Positions 33,540 through 42,826 of a DNA stretch of 45,897 nucleotides are shown in pieces. The translations under genes were made by a program, and so were the position numbers. The DNA is from Candidatus Bathyarchaeota archaeon (lineage in GTDB: Archaea; Thermoproteota; Bathyarchaeia; RBG-16-48-13; JAGMEO01): contig JAUVYS010000003.1 in NCBI GenBank assembly GCA_030602965.1, positions 1-45,897 of the forward strand, read 5' to 3'. Position 1 is the stretch's first letter. Each line of letters starts with the position of its first letter. The notes below the pieces were generated by a model. The model searched no databases. It worked only from the letters and a program-made list of their open reading frames with translations, and was not told the DNA's origin.

Positions 33540-33965
33540 GTGTCAACAATGACGTTTAAATTAGTTCTCTTAAAAGACAACAAAGTAGTCTGGGAAATGC
33601 CACTTTTCACAAAAGAGTGGATAAAAGAGGATTTAAACGAAGAACTAGAAGAATTAGAAAACGAGTTTGATAGAATATCTAAAATCTTTGATGCTTTATC
33701 TAACAAAAACAGGTTGATGATGATGAAAAGCCTCATAGAAGAGGAAACCACGCTTCACTTCTCTGATTTAATGAGAGACCTAAGAATGAACCCTAAAATT
33801 GTAAGAGAGAGTGCTTTAAAGCTCAGGAACGGTGGTCTCCTAGAACAGCCAGACAGAGGCGAGTACCAGTGCTCAAGAACAGGGCAAGTTTCTTTTTTTA
33901 CACTTCCTCTAGTTTTAAAACGCTTACTCAAAACTTTAGATGAAATTGATGAAGAGATGGTTTAG
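33540..33965 (+). CDS. ArsR-like winged-helix transcriptional regulator
   Basis: A 141-residue protein with an N-terminal beta-rich region (FKLVLLKDNKVVWEMPLF), an acidic helix of about 25 residues, and an ArsR-type winged helix: IFDALSNKNRLMMMKSLIEE, LHFSDLMRDLRMNPKIVRES, LRNGGLLEQPDRGEY. A C-terminal helix ends it. The GTG at 33540 is close behind a TATA-like element and a palindrome; the ATG at 33549 is an alternative. It lies 84 bases before cdc48. Its target genes are unknown, but itself and cdc48 are the obvious candidates. Confidence 0.85.
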   Translation: MSTMTFKLVLLKDNKVVWEMPLFTKEWIKEDLNEELEELENEFDRISKIFDALSNKNRLMMMKSLIEEETTLHFSDLMRDLRMNPKIVRESALKLRNGGLLEQPDRGEYQCSRTGQVSFFTLPLVLKRLLKTLDEIDEEMV

Positions 33966-34049
33966 TTAAAAATACTTATTATTAAAAAGTCTATAAAAGA
34001 CAACGATTTAAAAATTTGTTAATTAATAGAAGAAAATGGTGACAACGTG

Positions 34050-36227
34050 ATGGTTAAAGAAATGCAATTAAAGGTAGCTGAAGCCAAGCAACGTGACATA
34101 GGTAGAGGAAAAGCAAGATTAGATAGTGATGGGATGCAAGCTCTAGGCATAACTACAGGAGACATCATCCAGATAACTGGAAAAAGAGACACTACGGCCG
34201 TTGCGTGGCCAGCTTATCCTGAAGACCAAGGTAAGCAAATCATTCGAATAGATGGCATAATTAGAAGAAACGCTAAAGTTGCTTTAAATGACTATATAAT
34301 TATTAAAGGTGTAGAGGCAAAAGGAGCTCAGACTGTTGTATTGGCACCTATTGACATGCGCCTTAATATTGACCAGGATTTCACAGGTTTTGTGAAGAAT
34401 AGGTTACTCGAGCTCCCATTAGTAGAAGGCGATTCTGTTTTCGTAATGATAATGGGCAGTGCTATTCCATTCTCTGTTGTTCGAATTAGACCTCGCGGAA
34501 TAGTAAAAGTTACACAGTCAACAAACTTTCAGATACTAAGTGAACCAACTCCTGAGAAGAAGGGAATTCCTATAGTCACGTACGAAGATGTTGGAGGTCT
34601 TCATGAAGAAATTCGCAGACTTAGAGAGATGGTAGAGCTTCCACTCCGTCATCCTGAGCTTTTTCAACGGCTTGGCATTGAACCTCCAAAGGGAGTACTT
34701 CTTCAGGGTCCTCCTGGATGTGGCAAAACACTTCTAGCGAAGGCTGTTGCCAATGAATCGGAAGCTAACTTTTATGTAATCAATGGTCCAGAGATTATGA
34801 GCAAATATTATGGCGAGTCAGAAAAGAGGTTACGGCAAGTCTTTCAGAAGGCTCAAGAGAATTCCCCAAGCATCTTATTTATCGATGAATTGGACGCGAT
34901 AGCGCCAAAACGAGAAGAAGTAAGTGGTGAAGTAGAAAGAAGAGTTGTTGCTCAGCTTCTCTCTTTAATGGATGGGCTTGAAGCCAGAGGCGACGTAATA
35001 GTTATCGGTGCAACAAACAGAGTGAATGCTATTGATCCTGCTTTAAGAAGGCCAGGGCGATTTGACCGAGAAATTGAGATTGGTGTTCCCGATAAAAATG
35101 GACGGTATGAAATACTTCAGATTCAAACAAGGGGAATGCCATTATATGAGGATGTTGATCTAATGAAATTAAGAAACGTGACTCATGGATATACAGGTGC
35201 AGATATTGCTGCTCTTGCTCGTGAAGCAGCAATGAAAAGTCTTCGGCGTTATCTTCCTGAAATAAACCTAGAGGATGAGAAAGTCGCACCTCAAATCTTG
35301 GAAAAGATGGAAGTAAAAATGGAAGATTTCTTAGCAGCCTTCAGAGAAATAACCCCAACAGCTATGAGGGAAGTTTACATTGAAGTGCCAACCACACGGT
35401 GGAGCGATATAGGAGGATTAGAAGAGTCAAAACAATTACTCAAAGAGTCGGTGGAATGGCCAATAAATAACCCAAGCATCTTTTCCAGAATGGGAATTAA
35501 ATCTCCAAAAGGCATTCTATTACATGGTCCACCGGGATGTGGAAAAACACTCCTAGCTAGAGCAGTTGCTACAGAAAGCGAAGCAAACTTCATTAGCATA
35601 AAGGGGCCAGAGGTCTTCAGTAAGTGGGTTGGAGAATCAGAAAAAGCAATAAGGGAAATCTTCAGGAAAGGACGTACCGCGGCTCCATCGGTAATCTTCA
35701 TTGATGAGCTTGATTCTATTGTACCTAGAAGAGGAGTTGGTTACGCCGACTCCGGAGTGTCTCAAAGAGTCCTAAGCCAACTTCTAACAGAGCTAGATGG
35801 TTTGGTATCTCTACAGAGTGTTGTTGTTATTGGAGCGACAAATAGACCCGACATAATAGATCCTGCGCTCATGAGACCAGGCCGATTTGACAGAATGATC
35901 TATGTCCCAGCTCCAGAAGACAAGAGCCGCCTTCAAATATTTAAAATATATACAAAAGATATGCCCCTAACCAATGATGTTGATATAGAAGAACTCACCA
36001 AAAGAACTAAAGGATATTCAGGCGCAGACATAGAAGCAATATGCAGAGAAGCTGGAATGAATGCCTTAAGACGGAACATTGAGGAGAAAAAGGTTAAACT
36101 TGAAGACTTCAATAAAGCAATAGAAAATTCTGCTCCAAGCATCACTCCTCAAATGGAAAAGTGGTATCAGAACGTAGCTAAACAATTTAAGAGACAAACG
36201 GTTAAACCTGCAATGCCCGTAGCATAA
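34050..36227 (+). CDS. cdc48: Cdc48/VAT-type AAA+ ATPase
   Basis: A double-ring unfoldase that feeds proteins to the 20S proteasome and remodels complexes. The N-domain spans about 165 residues ([29 protein letters not shown]). D1 has Walker A GPPGCGKT (about 220-227) and Walker [10 protein letters not shown]2 has Walker A GPPGCGKT near residue 493 and Walker B VIFIDELD. Arginine-finger segments RRPGRFDRE and MRPGRFDRM are present. The 725 residues are normal. No HbYX ending is seen (the end is PAMPVA). ATG 34050 has GGTGA seven bases before it. A small winged-helix gene and fen1 follow. Confidence 0.97.
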   Translation: MVKEMQLKVAEAKQRDIGRGKARLDSDGMQALGITTGDIIQITGKRDTTAVAWPAYPEDQGKQIIRIDGIIRRNAKVALNDYIIIKGVEAKGAQTVVLAPIDMRLNIDQDFTGFVKNRLLELPLVEGDSVFVMIMGSAIPFSVVRIRPRGIVKVTQSTNFQILSEPTPEKKGIPIVTYEDVGGLHEEIRRLREMVELPLRHPELFQRLGIEPPKGVLLQGPPGCGKTLLAKAVANESEANFYVINGPEIMSKYYGESEKRLRQVFQKAQENSPSILFIDELDAIAPKREEVSGEVERRVVAQLLSLMDGLEARGDVIVIGATNRVNAIDPALRRPGRFDREIEIGVPDKNGRYEILQIQTRGMPLYEDVDLMKLRNVTHGYTGADIAALAREAAMKSLRRYLPEINLEDEKVAPQILEKMEVKMEDFLAAFREITPTAMREVYIEVPTTRWSDIGGLEESKQLLKESVEWPINNPSIFSRMGIKSPKGILLHGPPGCGKTLLARAVATESEANFISIKGPEVFSKWVGESEKAIREIFRKGRTAAPSVIFIDELDSIVPRRGVGYADSGVSQRVLSQLLTELDGLVSLQSVVVIGATNRPDIIDPALMRPGRFDRMIYVPAPEDKSRLQIFKIYTKDMPLTNDVDIEELTKRTKGYSGADIEAICREAGMNALRRNIEEKKVKLEDFNKAIENSAPSITPQMEKWYQNVAKQFKRQTVKPAMPVA

Positions 36228-36238
36228 GAAACCAAGAG

Positions 36239-36484
36239 ATGAAAAATATTTTGCAACAAAACTGGGAAATCATTCCACTGCACACTTATATTGTTGAACT
36301 GCTTGAAAAGAACAAAGGCACATACACTGACGACGAACTTTTCAAAGTTTTAAAAGAAAAAAACAACGACCTTAGCATGAGAACCTTCAACAAAACACTG
36401 ATGAATCTAGAAGTAAGTGGCTTAGTACGAGTTACCTACTTAACGAAAAAAAAACGCAACATCGAACTGATAGCAAATACGTGA
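36239..36484 (+). CDS. Small winged-helix protein between cdc48 and fen1
   Basis: An 81-residue protein that reads as a winged helix: NWEIIPLHTYIVELLEKNKG, YTDDELFKVLKEKNNDLSMR, TFNKTLMNLEVSGLVRVTYL, and a basic wing TKKKRN. There is no ligand domain. It starts 11 bases after cdc48 and its TGA overlaps the earliest GTG of fen1, so the three form one transcription unit. Its role is unknown; local regulation or a structural DNA-binding role is possible. Confidence 0.75.
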   Translation: MKNILQQNWEIIPLHTYIVELLEKNKGTYTDDELFKVLKEKNNDLSMRTFNKTLMNLEVSGLVRVTYLTKKKRNIELIANT

Positions 36485-36495
36485 AGGCGCATGCC

Positions 36496-37530
36496 TTGGG
36501 AGCGCAATTAAGCGATCTTGCACAACATAAGAAAATAGAATTAACCAACATCTCAGGAAAAGCTATAGCTATAGATGCATATAACACTCTATACCAATTT
36601 TTATCAAGAATAAGAGGAGTGAATGGCACTCCTCTTAAAGACAGAAGTGGAAGAATTACAAGCCATCTAAGCGGACTCCTGTATCGTACATCTAATTTTG
36701 TTGAAGCAGGTATCAAGCCAGCATTCATCTTTGACGGAATTCCCCCAATCCTTAAAGAGATGGAAATTAAACGAAGAAAACATGCCAAAAAAGTTGCTTT
36801 AGAAAAATACAAAAAGGCATTGAAAGAAGGAAAAAAAGAAGACGCTCAGAAATATGCACAAGCAATGTCTCAACTGGAAAAATATATGGTTGAAGGAGCA
36901 AAACACCTCCTCACCTTGATGAGCATACCGTGGATTCAAGCACCATCAGAAGGAGAAGCTCAAGCTGCCCACATGACGATTAAAAACGATGTATGGGCAA
37001 CCGCAAGCCAAGACTATGATGCCCTACTCTTTGGCGCCCCAAAACTTATTCGAAATCTGAGCATAACTGGAAGACGAAAACTACCCAGAAAGAAAGTGTA
37101 TGTTGAAGTAAGACCTGAATTGATAGAGCTTGATCAAGTTCTAACCAAGTTAGACATAACACGGCAACAACTCATAGCAATCGCCATATTAATTGGAACC
37201 GACTTCAATCCAGATGGAATAAAAGGCATCGGACCAAAAAAAGCACTACAACTAGTAAAAAAACATGGCAACCTCCAAAATATTATTGCAAATCTTGAAC
37301 AAGTGAAATTTCAAACCGATCCAAAGATGATAGAACAAATCTTTTTGAAACCTAAGGTAACAAATGATTATAAATTAAATTGGAAAAAACCTGACATCGA
37401 TGGTGTTTTGGACTTTTTATGTAATGAACATGATTTTTCAAGAAACAGAGTTCAAAAAACACTTGAAAAGATGACTATAGGATACACAGAAGTAGAGAAA
37501 AAAACTACACTTGAAAAATGGTTTACTTGA
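36496..37530 (+). CDS. fen1: Flap endonuclease 1
   Basis: It removes 5-prime flaps in Okazaki-fragment maturation and repair. The N-terminal nuclease segment shows AIDAYNTLYQFLSRIRG and FIFDGIPP; the internal segment shows APSEGEAQAAHM, ATASQDYDALLFGAP, and IGTDFNPDGIKGIGPKKAL (helix-hairpin-helix). The end KTTLEKWF resembles a PCNA-binding PIP box. FEN1 needs Gly2 near the active site, so the TTG at 36496 (MGAQLSDLA) is preferred over the GTG at 36481, which adds five residues. It belongs to the HTH-cdc48-wHTH-fen1 unit. Confidence 0.95.
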   Translation: MGAQLSDLAQHKKIELTNISGKAIAIDAYNTLYQFLSRIRGVNGTPLKDRSGRITSHLSGLLYRTSNFVEAGIKPAFIFDGIPPILKEMEIKRRKHAKKVALEKYKKALKEGKKEDAQKYAQAMSQLEKYMVEGAKHLLTLMSIPWIQAPSEGEAQAAHMTIKNDVWATASQDYDALLFGAPKLIRNLSITGRRKLPRKKVYVEVRPELIELDQVLTKLDITRQQLIAIAILIGTDFNPDGIKGIGPKKALQLVKKHGNLQNIIANLEQVKFQTDPKMIEQIFLKPKVTNDYKLNWKKPDIDGVLDFLCNEHDFSRNRVQKTLEKMTIGYTEVEKKTTLEKWFT

Positions 37531-37547
37531 CTCATTAAATTCACAGT

Positions 37548-38237
37548 CTATTTAAAACCATGTTCTCCATGCAAAGGCACAAATGCAACAGAACCCAAGT
37601 TATATTCAAAAATCTTTCCATCTAAGTTCTTTTCAAATTTTAATAAACTTTGGAAAAGATGTAAACCCCCTACTGGAATCAATAGTATACCTCCTTGCTC
37701 AAGTTGATCAAGTAAAGGAGGAGGTGCACTTGGCGCTGCTGCTGTCACGTAAATCCTATCAAATGGAGCTTCAGATGAAAGACCCAAACCTCCATCACCA
37801 TGTAAAACAGTGATTCTACCTCCATATTCAGCCTTCTCAATGTTTTTTCGAGCAAGTTCTACAAGTTCCGGAATTATGTCAATACTGTAAACGTGTCCCC
37901 ACCGACTCTTTTTAACATTCAACGGAGCAACGATCTCCGCAACTGTACAAGCATGATATCCACAACCAGCTCCAATCTCTAACACTTTCTGCCCAACCTT
38001 AAATTTACACTGCTCATTCATTATGCTCACCATATGGATTGCAGATATCGTTTGGTTATAACCAATTGGTAAAGGCCGGTCAACATATGAATAGTCCTTG
38101 ATGTCTTCTGGTATGAATTGTTCTCTAGGAACTTGTCTCATCGCTCTGATAACATCTGAAGATTGTAGAATACCTTCATTGATCAATCGAGAAATAACTC
38201 TTTTTTTCTGTTCCTTTACACCAGTCTTGAACGACAA
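37548..38237 (-). CDS. pcm: Protein-L-isoaspartate O-methyltransferase
   Basis: A repair enzyme that methylates L-isoaspartyl residues in aged proteins. The 229-residue protein has RAMRQVPREQFIPEDIKDYS, YVDRPLPIGYNQTISAIHMV, the SAM motif VLEIGAGCGYHACTVAEI and the C-terminal LIPVGG. Motifs and length are typical. It converges on fen1, with 17 bases between the stops. Confidence 0.94.
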   Translation of the reverse strand: MSFKTGVKEQKKRVISRLINEGILQSSDVIRAMRQVPREQFIPEDIKDYSYVDRPLPIGYNQTISAIHMVSIMNEQCKFKVGQKVLEIGAGCGYHACTVAEIVAPLNVKKSRWGHVYSIDIIPELVELARKNIEKAEYGGRITVLHGDGGLGLSSEAPFDRIYVTAAAPSAPPPLLDQLEQGGILLIPVGGLHLFQSLLKFEKNLDGKIFEYNLGSVAFVPLHGEHGFK

Positions 38238-38364
38238 TTTTAATCATTAAGTTATGATTTTGAACCTTTTAAAGTAAAAAAAACCTGACTTCAAATCCAA
38301 AATAAATTAAATTTATTTAAAGAACAATGGACATAAACTCGCAAGATCAGATAATCCTTTCAGA

Positions 38365-38631
38365 TCATATTCTTCTTACCATAAGGACGTCTATTTCACT
38401 CACTCCCTTCACTTTTTTAATAGCCTCTTCAATTTGATCCATCATACCACCCTCTTCGGGCATAATAACAAAGGCAACAACAGCGACGACGCCAAAAGCT
38501 ATTGGCTCCTCCTCAAACTTATGAATAGAGACTTTATCTGGAAGGGAATCTTGAATGGTTTTCTTTAATTTGTTCAAATCAACTTTAACGCTTTTGGGAA
38601 AAATTTTGAAAACACCAACAACTTGCTTCAT
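38365..38631 (-). CDS. ef1b: Translation elongation factor 1-beta (aEF1B)
   Basis: The nucleotide exchange factor for aEF1A. The 88-residue protein starts MKQVVGVFKIFPKSVKVDLN and continues with IHKFEEEPIAFGVVAVVAFV and MPEEGGMMDQIEEAIKKVKG to a SEIDVLMVRR end, typical of archaeal EF1-beta. I chose the ATG at 38631, preceded by AGTGAT, over upstream ATGs at 38646 and 38664, which overlap the Zn-ribbon gene. The Zn-ribbon-ef1b pair is conserved in archaea. Confidence 0.92.
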   Translation of the reverse strand: MKQVVGVFKIFPKSVKVDLNKLKKTIQDSLPDKVSIHKFEEEPIAFGVVAVVAFVIMPEEGGMMDQIEEAIKKVKGVSEIDVLMVRRI

Positions 38632-38642
38632 AATAATCACTC

Positions 38643-38828
38643 TCATGGTCCCGTGAAACCGCATTTAGGACATTTATAAGTTCTTCCGAAAAGACGGCAT
38701 CTTTCGCAACGCCACATCAAAATTTCGCCGCAAGAAGGACAGGAGAACTTTACTGCTTTCTCGTCTACAACTATGTTATGTCCACATGAGATGCATATGG
38801 GCATCTTAACAGTTGTCTTCTTGCTCAT
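38643..38828 (-). CDS. Zn-ribbon RNA-binding protein of the translation-linked COG2888 type
   Basis: A 61-residue protein with two zinc knuckle pairs: CISCGHNIVVDEKAVKFSCPSCGE and RCERCRLFGRTYKCPKCGF. The Zn-ribbon family paired with aEF1-beta has this arrangement and is thought to act in translation, though its exact job is unknown. ATG 38828 (MSKKTTVKMPICISCG) gives the standard N-terminus; an upstream frame to 38864 is not conserved. It lies 11 bases before the ef1b start. Confidence 0.88.
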   Translation of the reverse strand: MSKKTTVKMPICISCGHNIVVDEKAVKFSCPSCGEILMWRCERCRLFGRTYKCPKCGFTGP

Positions 38829-38901
38829 ATCATGTCTCATCCAAACGTTTTGACAAATAAACAATATATTGCCTATTTATGCCTTCCCATGTATAAAATG
38901 T

Positions 38902-40089
38902 CTATAACAGCGATTTTATTATTTGCCACATAATTCTCAGTGAAGAAGGGTGTAATAATAATCGGAATAAAACTTTACTTTGAAAGTCAATGTGCCCATG
39001 TTCTTCGATTTCCTCATGCAAATTGTAATCAATTATTGTTTTGAAAATTTCATCCACTGCTTTATCTGTAAGTTTGTCCATTACCTTACGGGCTAAGAGC
39101 ATTATTTCGAGCTCTCTTCCCATACTATTTTTCCATCGTCTCTCATAGACTTGTAAAAAACGAGCTGAACTATCATCATTGTTGACAGCTTCAGCTGCGG
39201 TTTCACCACAAAACTGTGCACATATACCACCAAAGATTACTCCTCCACCAGTTGTTGGTTTAATTTGTCCAGCCGCATCTCCGACAACAAGAAATCCATT
39301 ACCATACGTTTTTTTGGACGGTGCTCCTACGTAAACAAGCCCTCCTCGTTTTGCGGTAATATTGAACTTACCAAACTGGTTCTGAGCAAAATGGTAAAGT
39401 CTTTGATGAACATTGATTCCTCTTCCAGCTAAACCAATTCTAGCAGAAGATTCTCCTGTTGGAATTATCCAAGCAAAGAATCCTGGAGCAGTTTTTTCTC
39501 CAAGAAAGATTTCAACGCTGTTTGCATTTGCTTTTACTCTGCTTACTTCAAACTGCATCGCAGATAGGAAACTTTCTCTTTTTGGTGCATTGAATTTATA
39601 CATGTGAAGTAATTTACAACTACTTCCTTCTGCATCGATCACTACTTTTGCAAGGATTTTCTCGCCGTCCTTTCCAGTAACACCTATAACATGTTTATCT
39701 TTGAAGATGAGAGATCTTGCTTGGAAACCAAGCTTTAAATTTACACCTGCCTTTGAAGCTTGTTCAGTAAGATAATTATCAAAGGCTTTTCTATCAACTA
39801 CATAAGCCTGTTTACCTTTGCCTCTTACCTTAAAAGCTAAACCACTGGGAGAATGGAAAGTCGCGTCAGAGACCTCGTTCTGGATAAATACTTTATCAGG
39901 ACGTACACCTATCTGCTTTAACCCTTCAATACTTAAAAGACCCGCACAGTGAGTGGGAAATCCAATTACATCGTGTTCTTCGATAACAATAACACTTACT
40001 CCTTTGGACACTGCAGTTCTACCTGATATTAGTCCTGCAGGTCCACCTCCAATGATTAATATGTCACTAGTTTTTTTTGGAATTGGCAA
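38902..40089 (-). CDS. Geranylgeranyl reductase family flavoprotein
   Basis: A FAD-dependent reductase that saturates the geranylgeranyl chains of archaeal lipids, or a close relative. The dinucleotide motif is ILIIGGGPAGLISGRTAVSK at the N-terminus. GFPTHCAGLLS carries the conserved redox-loop cysteine, and YVVDRKAFDNYL and the FAD motif GDAAGQIKPTTGGGV follow. The 395 residues are normal for the family. It begins with TTG 40089 and is divergent from pth2 over only 39 bases. A lipid reductase role is likely but paralogues have other substrates. Confidence 0.9.
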   Translation of the reverse strand: MPIPKKTSDILIIGGGPAGLISGRTAVSKGVSVIVIEEHDVIGFPTHCAGLLSIEGLKQIGVRPDKVFIQNEVSDATFHSPSGLAFKVRGKGKQAYVVDRKAFDNYLTEQASKAGVNLKLGFQARSLIFKDKHVIGVTGKDGEKILAKVVIDAEGSSCKLLHMYKFNAPKRESFLSAMQFEVSRVKANANSVEIFLGEKTAPGFFAWIIPTGESSARIGLAGRGINVHQRLYHFAQNQFGKFNITAKRGGLVYVGAPSKKTYGNGFLVVGDAAGQIKPTTGGGVIFGGICAQFCGETAAEAVNNDDSSARFLQVYERRWKNSMGRELEIMLLARKVMDKLTDKAVDEIFKTIIDYNLHEEIEEHGHIDFQSKVLFRLLLHPSSLRIMWQIIKSLL

Positions 40090-40101
40090 GCCTTAACAAC
40101 C

Positions 40102-40116
40102 TTTATAGTATAATAT
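40102..40116. promoter_or_regulatory. Overlapping divergent TATA boxes between GGR and pth2
   Basis: In the 39-base spacer, TTTATAG (40102-40108) lies about 24 bases before the GTG of pth2, and TATAATAT (40109-40116), read on the minus strand, about 24 bases before the TTG of the reductase. Both transcripts would then begin at their start codons. Two adjacent TATA boxes facing opposite ways in so short a spacer would make the two genes compete for factors. Inferred from spacing. Confidence 0.5.
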
Positions 40117-40128
40117 CCAACTTGAATT

Positions 40129-40500
40129 GTGAGACTTTTGTCATCTTTTAAGTATAAACAGGTTATAGTGATTCGTAACGATCTTAAAATGAGTTCGGGT
40201 AAGATCGCTGTTCAAGCTGCTCACGCTGCTGTTACTGGGTCTGAATTGGCTAAAAAAAACCATTCAAACTGGTGGAAAGAATGGTTTGACGAAGGGCAAC
40301 GAAAAATTGTGGTTAAAGTAGATTCAGAAAATAAGCTTTTAAAAGTAGAAGAAGCAGCAAAAACAGCTTGCCTCCCAGCAGCTTTAATTCAAGACAAAGG
40401 CTTAACCGAGGTTCCCCCTAGAACAATAACTTCTTTGGTTATAGGTCCAGCACCTAGTCAGTTCATAGATAAGATCACACGGAAATTCTCACTTTTATGA
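40129..40500 (+). CDS. pth2: Peptidyl-tRNA hydrolase, archaeal/eukaryotic type (Pth2)
   Basis: It releases tRNA from peptidyl-tRNA dropped by ribosomes. The 123-residue protein shows KQVIVIRNDLKMSSGKIAVQ, AAHAAVTG, WFDEGQRKIVVKVDSENKLL, LIQDKGLTEVPPRT and VIGPAPSQFIDKITRKFSLL, all typical. The GTG at 40129 is probably leaderless. truD follows after 10 bases, so they are likely co-transcribed. Confidence 0.94.
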   Translation: MRLLSSFKYKQVIVIRNDLKMSSGKIAVQAAHAAVTGSELAKKNHSNWWKEWFDEGQRKIVVKVDSENKLLKVEEAAKTACLPAALIQDKGLTEVPPRTITSLVIGPAPSQFIDKITRKFSLL

Positions 40501-40510
40501 GGCTCACGAC

Positions 40511-41866
40511 ATGCTGGTTCCAGAATACGACAGACACATCGGAATTGAAGTCTATGGCACCAATATCAAGGGAATAAGTGGGAGAATAAAACAGATTGCA
40601 GAAGACTTCATCGTTGAGGAGATATTAAAAGACGGATCAATTGCTAGTGTCACTCCAAAGAAAAGAAAAGAAAAAATCGTTGGCGAAGGAGAAAATTTAG
40701 TATGCTATCTTGTAAAGAAGAACTGGAACACTTTTGTTGCCATAAAAGAAGTAGCCACTAAATTAAAAGTGGGTGCAAAAAGAATTCGATATGTGGGAAT
40801 AAAGGACTCTAAAGCTTTAACATCACAACACATAAGTATATGGAATATTGCTCCCAAGGAAATAAGGCGAGTTCAAATAAAAGACATAGTGCTATGGCCT
40901 TTTAGATTTTCTTCCAAGCCAATAAGGCATGATAATCTATTTGGAAACCAATTTCAAATAAAAATTAGACAAATAGATGATGAACCTAACGTTGTAATAG
41001 ATAAAGTTAATTTGATTCTAGGGAAAATCAATACTCTTGGCGGATTTCCAAATTTTTTTGGGCACCAAAGATTCAGCACAATAAATCACGTGATAGGAAA
41101 AAAAATTGTTCAAAGACGTTACGATGAAGCTGTTTTAACTTTCTTATCGGAACCACGGTTAGTAGAAACAGAGGAGGCTAAAGAAGCACGCGCTAAATTG
41201 AAAGAAACTTTAGATTATAAACAAGCTTTGAAGATCTTTCCAAAATATCTGAAATTTGAAATTGCCATGCTTAACTACCTCGTTAAACATCCTAAGGACA
41301 CTGTGAATGTATTTCGTGTTATACCAAAAAAACTTGGACGACTCTTCATCCAAGCTTACCAATCATATCTGTTTAATCGGTTACTAAGTCATAAACTCAG
41401 CAATAGTAAGACTCTAAAAGAAGCGAGAATTGGAGATTCTGTTGTTTATTTGAATTCTCAAGGGTTACCATCAAACGATGTAAAACATGTTACCCAAACA
41501 AATAAGGCAAAAATTGAAGAAGAACTCCTGACTTGTAAAGCTTGTTTAGCTTTACCAATATTTGGTTACAAGAGCAGAATTTCTGATGGTATAATTGAAG
41601 ACATAGGATGCATAAGTCTAACTGAAGAAAATATTGATTTTAAAAATTTTTACATTCCAGATCTGAAGGAGTTTAGTTCACGAGGAACAATTAGACCTGT
41701 AGTTACCTCAATGAAAAATTTTGAACTTTCCGAAATAATTGAGGATGATCTAAATCCAGATAAGAACGCTGTAAAGCTCAGTTTCTCTTTAAGAAGAGGA
41801 GAATACGCAACAATAGTACTCAGAGAGCTTATGAAGCCCAATGAACCTATACCTGCCGGTTTCTAA
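40511..41866 (+). CDS. truD: tRNA pseudouridine(13) synthase TruD
   Basis: It makes pseudouridine 13 in tRNA, and homologues act on other RNAs. Asp99 in RYVGIKDSKALTSQH is the catalytic aspartate of the GxKDxxAxTxQ motif. IKQIAEDFIVEEI at the start, LFGNQFQIKIRQI, FPNFFGHQRFS and the YQSYLFNRLLS segment are typical. An insertion domain of the archaeal form lies in the middle. The 451 residues are normal. Confidence 0.94.
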   Translation: MLVPEYDRHIGIEVYGTNIKGISGRIKQIAEDFIVEEILKDGSIASVTPKKRKEKIVGEGENLVCYLVKKNWNTFVAIKEVATKLKVGAKRIRYVGIKDSKALTSQHISIWNIAPKEIRRVQIKDIVLWPFRFSSKPIRHDNLFGNQFQIKIRQIDDEPNVVIDKVNLILGKINTLGGFPNFFGHQRFSTINHVIGKKIVQRRYDEAVLTFLSEPRLVETEEAKEARAKLKETLDYKQALKIFPKYLKFEIAMLNYLVKHPKDTVNVFRVIPKKLGRLFIQAYQSYLFNRLLSHKLSNSKTLKEARIGDSVVYLNSQGLPSNDVKHVTQTNKAKIEEELLTCKACLALPIFGYKSRISDGIIEDIGCISLTEENIDFKNFYIPDLKEFSSRGTIRPVVTSMKNFELSEIIEDDLNPDKNAVKLSFSLRRGEYATIVLRELMKPNEPIPAGF

Positions 41867-41934
41867 TTTTTAGATTTAAACAAGAAATTATAGTAAACTA
41901 GAAAATTGTTTCATGTCTAGCTTATGCGTTGACT

Positions 41935-42735
41935 TTACATTAAAGCTTCTTTCAAAGCGTTACCGCAATCACAGCTTCTGTCTTCGGGTATTTTTAGAAT
42001 TGTGTTGATTATTAATCTCTTGAAATTTTCAATGTTTTTTTTCATAGTTTTTACAACTTCTTCTGCTGACACTGGCTTTTCAGCCCAAACATCATAGTCA
42101 GTTACCATAGCCACAGTGACGTAGCAGATCTCTACTTCTCTGGCTAAAACACATTCAGGGTAAAGTGTCATACCTATGATGTCTGCTCCCCAAGAACGGA
42201 AGAGTCTTGATTCCGCTCTAGTAGAAAATCTTGGTCCTTGGATACATACATATGTTCCTTTGTCGTGATGGTGTAATCCTAATGTCTTTGCAGACTCTGT
42301 GAAAATCGTCCTTAATTCAGGGCAGAAGGGGTCAGCGGAGGAGATATGGCAGATTTGTCCTCCTTCATAGAATGTGTCTTTCCTGTCTTTGGTTCTATCT
42401 ATAAACTGGTCAATGATGACAAAGTCAGATGGTTTATACTCTTCCTTTAAACTTCCTACAGCCGATGCCGATATTAACCGGTGAACACCTAACTCTTTCA
42501 TTGCCCAGATGTTTGCACGAAAGTTAATTTTATGTGGTGGAATGTGATGTTTCCTTCCGTGACGTGGAATGAAAGCTATTTTTTTCCCCTTGTAAAACCC
42601 AATCATAGGACTATCCGAGGGAGGCCCATATGGGGTAAAGACCTTGACTTCTTTAACATCTTCAATAATAGCTGGGTCATATACCCCTGTCCCACCGATT
42701 ATTCCCAATTCAACGTCTCTTACTGAAAACTTCAT
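41935..42735 (-). CDS. mtnP: S-methyl-5-prime-thioadenosine phosphorylase
   Basis: It splits methylthioadenosine to adenine and methylthioribose-1-phosphate in methionine salvage. The protein shows VELGIIGGTGVYDP, IPRHGRKHHIPPHKINFRAN, ISASAVGSLKEEYKPSDFVI, YVCIQGPRFSTRAESR, IIGMTLYPECVLAREVEICY and VTDYDVW, all typical of MTAP. I chose ATG 42735, preceded by GGAG, over GTG 42744. A Cys pair (CDCG) near the end is common in thermostable archaeal forms. Confidence 0.94.
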   Translation of the reverse strand: MKFSVRDVELGIIGGTGVYDPAIIEDVKEVKVFTPYGPPSDSPMIGFYKGKKIAFIPRHGRKHHIPPHKINFRANIWAMKELGVHRLISASAVGSLKEEYKPSDFVIIDQFIDRTKDRKDTFYEGGQICHISSADPFCPELRTIFTESAKTLGLHHHDKGTYVCIQGPRFSTRAESRLFRSWGADIIGMTLYPECVLAREVEICYVTVAMVTDYDVWAEKPVSAEEVVKTMKKNIENFKRLIINTILKIPEDRSCDCGNALKEALM

Positions 42736-42826
42736 TAACTCCACATTTCATTTAGACAGTTTAAAACGCATAAACCTTTTTCTATTCATCCGGCTCTTCA
42801 GCATTTAGAAAACACGCATTATAGAT

